NCBI GenBank assembly: GCA_027070385.1
Contig: JALXDW010000171.1
Location: forward strand, 1-6,850
Source of the DNA: Chromatiales bacterium
Lineage (GTDB): Bacteria; Pseudomonadota; Gammaproteobacteria; UBA6429; Thiohalophilaceae
Reading direction: 5' to 3'
DNA: 6,850 nucleotides
Under the pieces are notes generated by a model. It worked only from the letters and a program-made list of their open reading frames with translations, ran no database searches and was not told the origin of the DNA. Made by a program: the position numbers and the translations under genes. Positions 1 to 6,094 of this stretch are shown piece after piece (the stretch's first letter is position 1; each line of letters opens with the position of its first letter).

Positions 1-280
1 CTTTAAACTCTTCTACATCTAAAAATGAAGAATGCGGGTCCAGGCCGCTTAACATGCCACGAATGGCATTGGTTAATAATGTTTTATCTGCAACCGGCTC
101 AACATAATTTTCTTTAATTTTGCCAAAAACTTCACTTAACGTGCGTATGTCTTCCAGTGGAATACCTTCATAAGCGGTATTGGCCGATTTATCGGCAAAC
201 ACGCTCTGCCCCAGTGCAAGCACCACACCCAAAAATAGTCCAAACATTAAAATTAATATATTGCGTACATTCACTGGCAT
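1..280 (-). CDS. S41-family C-terminal processing protease (CtpA/Prc type), N-terminal part only
   Basis: The open frame on the minus strand starts at the ATG at 280-278 and runs off the left edge, giving 93 codons of a longer protein. The start reads MPVNVRNILILMFGLFLG, a signal peptide or anchor with likely cleavage after VFA (residue 29). The mature start then has TLSEVFGKIKENYVEPVADK and later LSGLDPHSSFLD, the typical N-terminal segment of carboxyl-terminal processing proteases just before the PDZ domain. The PDZ domain and the catalytic Ser/Lys lie outside the window, so activity cannot be judged. Family members sit in the periplasm and trim or degrade exported proteins. The gene lies downstream of envC, a common pairing in proteobacteria, but a 198-base gap with a promoter candidate suggests it can be transcribed on its own. 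A purine-rich stretch (AAGAGAAG) precedes the ATG. Confidence 0.87.
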   Translation of the reverse strand, partial: MPVNVRNILILMFGLFLGVVLALGQSVFADKSANTAYEGIPLEDIRTLSEVFGKIKENYVEPVADKTLLTNAIRGMLSGLDPHSSFLDVEEFK

Positions 281-299
281 AATTGCTTCTCTTTTCTTT

Positions 300-317
300 G
301 AAATCGAGTCCGATTTC
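300..317. repeat. Perfect 7-bp inverted repeat before ctp start
   Basis: GAAATCG (300-306) and CGATTTC (311-317) are exact inverted copies separated by four bases. On the minus strand the repeat ends 19 bases before the protease ATG, so it lies in the 5' untranslated leader or is an operator. The bases after it in the direction of transcription are purine-rich, not a T-tract, so it is not a classical terminator. Confidence 0.5.
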
Positions 318-413
318 TTAATCTTTAGTTCACGGTGTCGTTCTATTTCTAACCACTAATTGGCCTTAAACTCATCTGCTAAACGGTTATTTTTAAACGA
401 TCTATTTTATTAG

Positions 414-441
414 ATAGTACCTTAAATATAGAGACTGTCCA
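414..441 (-). promoter_or_regulatory. Candidate sigma70 promoter for ctp
   Basis: On the minus strand TGGACA (441-436, five of six matches to TTGACA) is followed after 16 bases by TACTAT (419-414, four of six matches to TATAAT). It points at the protease gene about 135 bases downstream. The -10 match is modest and AT-rich DNA gives chance hits. Confidence 0.35.
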
Positions 442-478
442 CTATTTAATGGCTTTCCTGTGGCGAAATACCATGGTT

Positions 479-1660
479 TCAGCCTCGCCGTACTTTTCGA
501 CACCAGATTTTAGGGTTAGTTGGCTTGCCATTATGCCGGATTTCAAAATAAAGCCCTGTTTTTGCCTGCCCACCGGTATTCCCGACACTACCAATAATTT
601 CACCCTCTTCAACCCAGTCCCCGGTTTCTTTTCTTATATCTTCATTGTGACCGTATAAACTCATATAACCATCACCATGATCGATAATAATGAGTAAACC
701 ATAACCTCGAAGCCAATCGGCATACGCCACCCGGCCATGCGATATCGCACGCACATTATTACCACGCCGTGCCTTAATGATGACACCATTCCATTTTATT
801 TTAGCCACTTTTCGAGGCTTGCCAAACAAAGCCCTAACCGTCCCCAATGCTGGCCAATAGAGTTTACCTTTCAGGCTTGCAAAAGCCTTGTGTTCACCTG
901 GCTCTGTTAATATTTCCGGCATACTTTCTGTAATCACATTCAGTACCCGCTCCAGCTGTTTTTCATTCGCCAACATTTGCTGCAAGCTACTGTCTTTGGT
1001 TTTTATCTCTTTTGACAGTTTTGCTATCACAATAGCACGAGCCTGATAATTGGCTTCCAGCTTTTTCTTTTCGGCAAGTTGCTGCTTTTTTAATTGTGTT
1101 AAGGTTTTATTTTCCTGACGAATACGTTTTTTTATTTGGGCAAGGCTACGCAATGTTTTATTCGACAGATCAATCCGCTCTGAGCGCGCCTGATTAAAAT
1201 ATTCATAATAGGTCAGCACCCGTCCAATCGCATTGGGGTTTTCCTGATTAAGCAATAATTTCAGATATTCCTGTTTGCCAATCGTATAAGCGGTGCGTAC
1301 TTGCTGCCCCAGCAGATTTCGTTGCAGTGCAAGATCCCGTTTCAATTCTCTGCGCTGTTTTTGCAGTTGTCGTAAACGTTTGTTTTGTCGCCTTAGTTTG
1401 CGTTTGAGACGATTAAGATTTTTTACCCGTTTACTGATATTGATTTCTGTATGACGTAATTCCTGACGAACTTTATCATGTAAGCTACGAACTTCATCCA
1501 GCTCTTTTCTTAAATTTTTTATTTTTACTTTTAATTGTTGCAGTTCTTGCTCACGCTGTTGCTGATCATCATCAAAAGAATCTGCAACGACAAAATAAAA
1601 GCTCCCGGACAAATAATAGCAGAGGCTGATAAAAACTATTTTTAGAATATGTTTATTCAT
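479..1660 (-). CDS. envC: EnvC, LytM-domain activator of septal amidases
   Basis: The 393-residue protein is close to the usual EnvC length (about 420 in E. coli). It opens with a signal peptide (residues 1-26, likely cleavage after VVA), followed by long Lys/Arg/Gln/Glu-rich coiled coils (about 30-120 and 165-245) and a C-terminal LytM (M23 peptidase) domain (about 286-387). The LytM domain is degenerate: the first metal-binding His/Asp pair is replaced in the segment W290-N-G-V-I294, and the final HxH is replaced by G369-L-Y371 before FEIR. EnvC of E. coli shows the same losses. It has no hydrolase activity of its own and switches on AmiA and AmiB at the septum, under control of FtsEX. The start overlaps the end of the upstream acetyltransferase by eight bases and lacks a clear Shine-Dalgarno, which suggests translational coupling. 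Neither an amidase nor ftsEX lies in this window. Confidence 0.93.
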   Translation of the reverse strand: MNKHILKIVFISLCYYLSGSFYFVVADSFDDDQQQREQELQQLKVKIKNLRKELDEVRSLHDKVRQELRHTEINISKRVKNLNRLKRKLRRQNKRLRQLQKQRRELKRDLALQRNLLGQQVRTAYTIGKQEYLKLLLNQENPNAIGRVLTYYEYFNQARSERIDLSNKTLRSLAQIKKRIRQENKTLTQLKKQQLAEKKKLEANYQARAIVIAKLSKEIKTKDSSLQQMLANEKQLERVLNVITESMPEILTEPGEHKAFASLKGKLYWPALGTVRALFGKPRKVAKIKWNGVIIKARRGNNVRAISHGRVAYADWLRGYGLLIIIDHGDGYMSLYGHNEDIRKETGDWVEEGEIIGSVGNTGGQAKTGLYFEIRHNGKPTNPKIWCRKVRRG

Positions 1661-2087
1661 TCAGTTTTTTAGTCATACTTTGATGGGCTATACCAGCATC
1701 CATAAACCTATCACCCGTACAGTAAAAACCGTGTTTCTTGTAAAAACCAATAGCACTCGTTTGTGCATATAAATAGACCTTTTTAAGGTTCTGTTGTTTA
1801 GCAATGTCCAATAATGCTAACAAAATTTTAGAGCCAATACCTTGTTTACGATATTTTTTTAATACCGCCATTCTTCCTATGTGGCCATCGGCTTTTATCC
1901 GCCCGGTTGCAATGGGCCGCGCCTCTTTATCTGTAACAAGGATATGGTAAGCAAGCTCGTCAAACTCATCCCATTCCAGTTCTTTGGGGACGTGTTGCTC
2001 TTCAATAAAAACCCTGCGACGTACTTCACTCAGTGGTTGTTGACAGTCTGCCCATGAACAAAGCCGCACTGTATAATGTCTGCCCAT
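1653..2087 (-). CDS. GNAT-family N-acetyltransferase, ElaA/YjcF-like
   Basis: This is a small single-domain acetyltransferase of 144 residues from the ATG at 2087. Its N-terminal part, EVRRRVFIEEQHVPKELEWD, is the typical opening of ElaA/YjcF-type GNATs. Motif A follows as IGRMAVLKKYRKQGIG, where RKQGIG is the acetyl-CoA pyrophosphate loop, and then the QTSAIGFYKKHGF segment typical of the family's C-terminal half. The acetyl acceptor is not known and cannot be read from sequence. The gene sits between roxA and envC, about 28 bases after roxA, and overlaps the envC start by eight bases, so it is probably co-transcribed and coupled to envC. The start is uncertain: a TTG two codons upstream (2093) has an AGG five bases before it, whereas the same AGG is about eleven bases from the ATG. 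I prefer the ATG because of codon type. Confidence 0.82.
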   Translation of the reverse strand: MGRHYTVRLCSWADCQQPLSEVRRRVFIEEQHVPKELEWDEFDELAYHILVTDKEARPIATGRIKADGHIGRMAVLKKYRKQGIGSKILLALLDIAKQQNLKKVYLYAQTSAIGFYKKHGFYCTGDRFMDAGIAHQSMTKKLNE

Positions 2088-2115
2088 TATCAATTTTGCC
2101 TGTCTCTAAACACTC

Positions 2116-3282
2116 TTAGTTTTGTTCAGCCGCTATTAATTGGCCTGCATTATAAAGCAAAATAATAAGCTGCTGTTCAGCCTGATTAAAAGGTGTGTTA
2201 TTCAGGTTACACTGACGTTGATTGCACAATGTTTTTGCAAAATGATTACTCACCTCCCTTTCCTCTCCATCAATAAACAGCAATGTTTTTCCAGCTTGCT
2301 CATAAAAAGCAAAACGACTGGCTGGATTACGATATAAAACAGGGGATATTTTTTTAAGGGCAAGAAAATCCGTCAGGCTGTCTTCATTTTCAAAGACCAG
2401 ATCTGTTTTGCTGTCACTCACAAAACGGCCAAACCATTGAGCAACAGCTGATTGTTCCAGTGTTAAATACTGCTTTAAAATAGTGCAAACATTTTCAATT
2501 GTAGCGCGGGTTATTTCATTTGAATATGGCTGCAAATTCAAATTTTTATCCTTATACGTTTGGCTCTCGGATAAATCACGGGCGATAAAATCAACAAAAC
2601 TGGTTAGCATTTCAGCGTGAGTAGGGGCACGAAAGCCTATTGAAAAACTGAGGCAATCATCAGTTGCGACACCATAATGACTGACACCGGGAGGAATATA
2701 AATAATATCACCGGGTGCGAGCAACCATTGCTGTTCAGCAGTAAAATCTTTCTGGATCCGTAGCTTTGTATCGGCAACCTGATTATCTTGACTGACAGGC
2801 TGCGTATTGATTTGCCAGCGTCGGTGCCCTTGCGCCTGCAAAATAAAAACATCGTACTGATCCAGATGTGGCCCCACACTCCCCCCTTCAGGTGCATAAC
2901 TAATCATTAAGTCATCCACACGCCACTCGGGAATAAAACGAAAAGCATCAACAATGCTGGCCAAAGCAGGCAAATGTTTTTCGACATCATTGACCAGTAA
3001 GGTCCAGTGCGTTTCAGGTAGCTGTGCAAAAACAGACTCATCCATGGGGCCATTGATTAATTGCCAGGGATGCTTGCCGCCTTTTTCGATAACAATACGG
3101 GAATGCACGTCGTCTTCACAGGCCAGACCGGCTAATTCATCGGCACTGATCGGTGAGATAAAATTTTTAAACCCTTGTTGGATAACCAGAGTTTTTTGTT
3201 GCCAGTAATCTTTAATAAATTGTTCAGGCGTCAATTCACCAAGTGGCACTGAACAAGGGCTGGATTGTACATCCACTGACAT
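2116..3282 (-). CDS. roxA: Ribosomal protein uL16 3-hydroxylase, cupin/JmjC oxygenase (RoxA/YcfD)
   Basis: The 388-residue protein matches the RoxA/YcfD family in length (E. coli 373) and layout: an N-terminal JmjC-type cupin (about 95-215), then a helical part and a C-terminal winged-helix-like domain. The iron ligands are visible as H139-L-D141 in VGPHLDQYDVF and as H202 in PPGVSHYG, spaced as in YcfD (H125, D127, H187). R154 or R155 in QGHRRW fits the 2-oxoglutarate-binding Arg. Family enzymes use Fe(II), oxygen and 2-oxoglutarate to hydroxylate an arginine of ribosomal protein uL16 (Arg81 in E. coli) in the cytoplasm. The substrate is inferred from the family. The gene starts 30 bases after gpmI and ends 22-28 bases before the acetyltransferase, so it is probably co-transcribed with both. 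Oxygen dependence suggests an aerobic or facultative host. Confidence 0.9.
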   Translation of the reverse strand: MSVDVQSSPCSVPLGELTPEQFIKDYWQQKTLVIQQGFKNFISPISADELAGLACEDDVHSRIVIEKGGKHPWQLINGPMDESVFAQLPETHWTLLVNDVEKHLPALASIVDAFRFIPEWRVDDLMISYAPEGGSVGPHLDQYDVFILQAQGHRRWQINTQPVSQDNQVADTKLRIQKDFTAEQQWLLAPGDIIYIPPGVSHYGVATDDCLSFSIGFRAPTHAEMLTSFVDFIARDLSESQTYKDKNLNLQPYSNEITRATIENVCTILKQYLTLEQSAVAQWFGRFVSDSKTDLVFENEDSLTDFLALKKISPVLYRNPASRFAFYEQAGKTLLFIDGEEREVSNHFAKTLCNQRQCNLNNTPFNQAEQQLIILLYNAGQLIAAEQN

Positions 3283-3312
3283 TTATCTTTTTCTGCCGTC
3301 ACTTGCCAGCAT

Positions 3313-4884
3313 TTATATCAGACTGGTTTGATCATCATCGGTCTTAGGCTTGATAAGCGAATGTCCTAACATTTCACTCGGTTTTTCAATACCCATAAGA
3401 TACAGCATGGTCGGTGCAATATCGGATAAAGCACCGCCTGTTTCAAGCTCTGCCTTGCGCCCCACATACAGTAAAGGAACCGGATTCGTCGTGTGAGCCG
3501 TATGCGGCTGACCGGTTTCAACGTCCAGCATTTTTTCAGCATTACCGTGATCGGCCGTTATCAAAATTTCACCGCCCACTTCTTGTACCGCTTCAACCAC
3601 CTCACCCATACAATGATCAACGGTTTCAATCGCTTTTACCGTCGCATCAAAATTGCCGGTATGCCCAACCATATCCGGATTGGCATAGTTACAAATAATA
3701 ACATCGTATTTGCCACTCTTTATTGCCTCGACTAATTTACGGGTTAATTCCGGTGCATTCATTTCCGGCTGCAAATCATAGGTTTTAACATCGGGCGACG
3801 GAACTAAAATACGATCTTCAAATTCAAATGGTTCTTCACGCCCACCATTAAAAAAGAATGTCACATGTGCATATTTTTCAGTTTCAGCGATACGCAGCTG
3901 CCGCAAACCCAGCTTGGAAATATACTCACCAAATACATTTTTTAACCGCTCCGGTGGATAGGCCACCGGAACATCGTATTCAGAATTGTATTCAGTTAAA
4001 CAAACAAACGAACCCAACTTTGCAACATTGCCACGCTCGAAAGCATCAAAGTCCGGCTCAATAAAAGGACGGGTAATTTGCCGCGCACGATCAGAACGAA
4101 AATTCATGAACACAACCACATCACCGTTTTGAATTTGTACCGGCACCACGCCTTTCGGGTGAATAGCCGTTGCCTTCACAAACTCGTCTGTTTCATCTCG
4201 CGCATACGCCATTTCCAGTGCTTGATGTGCTGACTCGGCTGAAAAATCGGCTTTGCCATTCGCAATCAAATCATAGGCTTTTTTAATACGTGGCCAACGA
4301 TGATCTCGATCCATGGCATAAAAGCGCCCAATGACAGAAGCAAACTGGCCACCACCTAACTCATCTAACTTGACCTGCATGGCATCAATCGATGCAAACG
4401 CACTTTTAGGAGGCGTATCGCGCCCATCTAAAAAGGCATGTAAATAAACATTTTGTACGCCTTGCTTAACCGCCAGCTCCATCATCGCGTGGATATGTTC
4501 TTCATGGCTATGTACGCCACCCGGTGATAATAGCCCCATCACATGCACGGCCTTACCGGCTGATTTTGCCTTCTCAACAGCATCAACCAGCGTCTGATTT
4601 TTGAAAAACGAACCTGTTTTAATCGAGCGGCTTACCCGGGTGTATTCCTGATACACCACTCGGCCAGCCCCTAAATTCAGGTGACCCACCTCAGAATTGC
4701 CCATTTGATCGGCAGGAAGACCCACCTCAGCCCCCGAACCTCGTAAAGTGGTATGTGGGTACTCATGACACAATCGGTCTAAATTAGGGGTGTTGGCGTT
4801 GGCAATTGCATTATTTTCAACGACATCGCTAATACCCCAGCCGTCCATAATAACCAGTACCATTGGCTTAAAATTCAATGACAT
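3313..4884 (-). CDS. gpmI: 2,3-bisphosphoglycerate-independent phosphoglycerate mutase
   Basis: This 523-residue protein interconverts 3- and 2-phosphoglycerate in glycolysis and gluconeogenesis through a phosphoserine intermediate. It carries the full two-metal alkaline-phosphatase-like site: D14 in VIMDGWG, S64 in [15 protein letters not shown] (the phosphorylated serine), D404 and H408 in [10 protein letters not shown]445 and H446 in [10 protein letters not shown], and H464 in HTAHTTNP. The substrate-binding loops [18 protein letters not shown] and NFRSDRARQ are also intact. Spacing matches the well-studied Bacillus stearothermophilus enzyme. The protein is slightly longer than usual because of an acidic C-terminal tail after about residue 512. 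It is the first gene of the leftward set and faces the arsR promoter region. A purine-rich AAAAGAG lies a few bases before the ATG. Nothing suggests damage. Confidence 0.97.
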   Translation of the reverse strand: MSLNFKPMVLVIMDGWGISDVVENNAIANANTPNLDRLCHEYPHTTLRGSGAEVGLPADQMGNSEVGHLNLGAGRVVYQEYTRVSRSIKTGSFFKNQTLVDAVEKAKSAGKAVHVMGLLSPGGVHSHEEHIHAMMELAVKQGVQNVYLHAFLDGRDTPPKSAFASIDAMQVKLDELGGGQFASVIGRFYAMDRDHRWPRIKKAYDLIANGKADFSAESAHQALEMAYARDETDEFVKATAIHPKGVVPVQIQNGDVVVFMNFRSDRARQITRPFIEPDFDAFERGNVAKLGSFVCLTEYNSEYDVPVAYPPERLKNVFGEYISKLGLRQLRIAETEKYAHVTFFFNGGREEPFEFEDRILVPSPDVKTYDLQPEMNAPELTRKLVEAIKSGKYDVIICNYANPDMVGHTGNFDATVKAIETVDHCMGEVVEAVQEVGGEILITADHGNAEKMLDVETGQPHTAHTTNPVPLLYVGRKAELETGGALSDIAPTMLYLMGIEKPSEMLGHSLIKPKTDDDQTSLI

Positions 4885-4932
4885 AGACTCTTTTAGTTTG
4901 TTTAAAGATTAAAAAATTCAGTATAATTTACC

Positions 4933-4963
4933 ATTATATAAGGCTTCGACTCGCATAATTCAA
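4933..4963 (-). promoter_or_regulatory. Candidate promoter for the gpmI-roxA-GNAT-envC transcript
   Basis: On the minus strand a perfect TATAAT (4938-4933) lies about 50 bases before the gpmI ATG. A TTGAAT (4963-4958) is 19 bases upstream of it. Spacing is 17 if the overlapping TATATA (4940-4935) is used as the -10 instead. It is the best leftward promoter in the gap and would start the whole minus-strand set. Confidence 0.5.
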
Positions 4964-5041
4964 TCCTGAACAAAAACCGCAGTAATCGCGTTCAATGTCA
5001 AAAAACCTGAAAAATAAGCAAATAAAGCCTTCTCAAACGGT

Positions 5042-5058
5042 ACATAATTGTATAATGT
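5042..5058. promoter_or_regulatory. arsR -10 element inside an imperfect palindrome (candidate operator)
   Basis: A perfect TATAAT (5051-5056) lies on the plus strand about 110 bases before the arsR start. No good -35 is visible at 16-18 bases, which fits a weak or activator-dependent promoter or a wrong call. The -10 sits inside ACATAATTGTATAATGT (5042-5058), where six of eight base pairs match about the centre at 5050. ArsR-family repressors commonly bind AT-rich palindromes over their own promoter, so autoregulation is plausible. AT richness makes chance palindromes likely. Confidence 0.35.
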
Positions 5059-5074
5059 TTTAGTAATAAAGGGC

Positions 5075-5117
5075 AGCCAGCAATTTGAACTATTTTTTCA
5101 ACCTCTTTTTGCTGGCT
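5075..5117 (+). promoter_or_regulatory. Nested stem-loop in the arsR 5' leader
   Basis: AGCCAGCAA (5075-5083) and TTGCTGGCT (5109-5117) are perfect 9-base inverted copies. Inside them TTGAA (5085-5089) and TTCAA (5097-5101) form a second stem with a seven-base loop. The structure lies in the transcribed leader if the TATAAT at 5051 is the -10. No T-tract follows on either strand, so it is not an ordinary terminator. It may stabilise the mRNA 5' end or control translation of arsR. Confidence 0.55.
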
Positions 5118-5167
5118 ACACAATAAAAATACTTCTTTTAAAAAACACAATGTTTGGGCAGGCCGGA

Positions 5168-5488
5168 ATGAGCGAAATCGAATTAGACACTTTACTCACG
5201 CGCGATGAAGACATCGATCGTGCATCACGTTCCTTAAAAGCCATGTCTCACCCGTTGCGATTAAAAATTCTTTGCACATTAGGCGACAAGGAAATCAGTG
5301 TACAGGATATTGTTGAACATGTCGGCACATCACAAAGCAACATTTCCCAACATCTTGCTATTTTACGTGACAAAGGCATTCTTGATTCACGCAAAGACGC
5401 TAACCGCGTTTACTACCGTGTTGATGATACCCGCACTTTACGGCTGATTGGTTTAATGCGAGAAGTCTTCTGTACAGCCGCTGAATAA
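5168..5488 (+). CDS. ArsR-family repressor with two-cysteine persulfide-sensor pattern (BigR/SqrR-like)
   Basis: From the ATG at 5168 this is a 106-residue winged-helix repressor, the usual ArsR size. Helix-turn-helix features are clear: MSHPLRLKILCTLGDKEISV, then VGTSQSNISQHLAILRDKGIL (recognition helix), then the wing DSRKDANRVYYRV. The metal-site CxC motif of arsenic or cadmium sensors is absent. There are only two cysteines, C36 in KILC and C102 in EVFC. Their 66-residue spacing equals that of C42/C108 in BigR and C41/C107 in SqrR, which form a tetrasulfide or disulfide bridge and release DNA when persulfides rise. The inference is a reactive-sulfur or redox sensor. The reading frame stays open upstream to a TTG at 5048, and another ATG lies at 5150. 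I chose 5168 because homology starts here, AGG lies five bases before it, and the upstream stretch carries the stem-loop. The likely targets are itself and the downstream thiol genes. Confidence 0.88.
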   Translation: MSEIELDTLLTRDEDIDRASRSLKAMSHPLRLKILCTLGDKEISVQDIVEHVGTSQSNISQHLAILRDKGILDSRKDANRVYYRVDDTRTLRLIGLMREVFCTAAE

Positions 5489-5533
5489 AAATCTTGTCCT
5501 GTTTTTCTATTCGTTTTCTATACAAGTATCCAT

Positions 5534-5539
5534 TATAAT
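5534..5539 (+). promoter_or_regulatory. Candidate -10 for the rhodanese-grxC-trxC transcript
   Basis: A perfect TATAAT lies about 100 bases before the rhodanese ATG. The matching -35 positions (around 5510-5516, TTCGTT) are poor. It could be an internal start site, or a chance hit in AT-rich DNA. Confidence 0.25.
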
Positions 5540-5574
5540 CCTCTTTGAAATAACATAATGCTCTGAAAATAAGC

Positions 5575-5590
5575 CACAATAATGATTGTG
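5575..5590. repeat. Inverted repeat CACAAT-N4-ATTGTG
   Basis: CACAAT (5575-5580) and ATTGTG (5585-5590) are exact inverted copies around AATG. Allowing one bulged C, the flanking AG and CT extend pairing to eight base pairs. It lies about 50 bases before the rhodanese start and could be an operator or a small leader hairpin. Confidence 0.35.
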
Positions 5591-5640
5591 CTGCAAATTG
5601 TTATATTTTTAATCTTACATACCAGGCTTTAATTAAACAC

Positions 5641-6066
5641 ATGAATGAATATATTGAATTTACCAACAACCATCCCATGCTGGTTGGCAGTTTTTTTGCC
5701 ATTTTAACACTGCTGGTTTTCAACCTGTTTGGCAGCCGCTTCCGAGGTTATAATGTTGCCTCACCGGCTGATGCGACAATCTTAATCAACCGTAATGATG
5801 CAGTTGTACTTGATGTACGCACCGACAAGGAATTTAATGAAGGCCATATTATAAACTCCATTCATATTCCACAATCCAATATTAAAGAACGACTGGCAGA
5901 AATTGAAAAATACAAACACAAACCCATTATTGTCAGCTGCCGAACCGGACAACGTTCAGCACAGGTTTGCGGACAGTTGAAAAAACAGGGGTTTGACCAT
6001 ATATATAATTTAAGTGGGGGAATAATGGCTTGGCAAACTGCTAATTTTCCTCTGACCCGTGATTAA
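5641..6066 (+). CDS. Membrane-anchored single-domain rhodanese (YibN-like)
   Basis: The 141-residue protein has an N-terminal transmembrane helix (about residues 13-31) followed by R33 and R35. By the positive-inside rule this puts the rhodanese domain (about 42-137) in the cytoplasm. The domain shows the CH2A-like LDVRTDKEFNEGHIINSIHIP and an active-site loop C100-R-T-G-Q-R-S, a complete CxxGxR pattern, so persulfide formation on C100 is expected. E. coli YibN, which has the same anchor plus domain layout and gene position, has a less canonical loop, so this version looks more likely to be active. Rhodaneses carry sulfane sulfur to thiol acceptors; the acceptor here is not known. The N-terminus MNEYIEF...HPMLVG matches YibN-type starts, supporting the ATG. 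It lies between the ArsR gene and grxC, 28 bases before the latter. Shine-Dalgarno is weak. Confidence 0.9.
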   Translation: MNEYIEFTNNHPMLVGSFFAILTLLVFNLFGSRFRGYNVASPADATILINRNDAVVLDVRTDKEFNEGHIINSIHIPQSNIKERLAEIEKYKHKPIIVSCRTGQRSAQVCGQLKKQGFDHIYNLSGGIMAWQTANFPLTRD

Positions 6067-6094
6067 ACTAACTTGAATAAAGCAAGAAGGTACA

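Larger units (their letters stand above)
281..478. other. envC-ctp intergenic region
   Basis: This 198-base AT-rich gap separates the end of envC from the start of the protease gene. I see no convincing gene in it. It contains a weak sigma70-like promoter candidate reading leftwards (414-441) and a perfect 7-bp inverted repeat (300-317). No classical terminator with a T-tract was found after envC, so read-through into the protease gene remains possible. Confidence 0.6.
5489..5640. other. arsR-rhodanese intergenic region
   Basis: This 152-base AT-rich gap has no gene. It contains a TATAAT (5534-5539) without a good -35, a CATTAT/ATAATG inverted pair (5531-5536 and 5555-5560) and a perfect 6-bp inverted repeat (5575-5590). 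No terminator with a T-tract was seen, so both read-through from arsR and an internal promoter are possible. Confidence 0.5.

Noticed and set aside
449..658. Short plus-strand open frame over the 3' end of envC
   Set aside because: It lies mostly antisense to the conserved LytM domain and its product resembles no family I know.
479..1660. EnvC as an active LytM endopeptidase
   Set aside because: The metal-binding His/Asp and the final HxH are replaced, as in known non-catalytic EnvC activators.
2637..2897. Minus-strand open frame in another phase inside roxA
   Set aside because: roxA in its own frame contains the iron-binding residues here. The alternative product has no recognisable motif.
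3414..4064. Several plus-strand open frames opposite gpmI
   Set aside because: gpmI is intact with all catalytic residues, and the antisense products look like reversed-codon by-products without motifs.
5075..5117. Leader stem-loop as an intrinsic terminator
   Set aside because: No run of T follows the stem on the plus strand, and only a short TTTATT follows on the minus strand after a GC-containing stretch.
5048..5167. N-terminal extension of the ArsR protein from the TTG at 5048 or the ATG at 5150
   Set aside because: The extension starts within the -10-like sequence, contains the leader stem-loop, shows no ArsR similarity and has no ribosome-binding site. The start at 5168 gives the family's usual length.
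5168..5488. ArsR protein as an arsenic, cadmium or zinc sensor
   Set aside because: There is no CxC or ELCVCDL-like metal motif in the first helices and no neighbouring ars, cad or zinc export gene.
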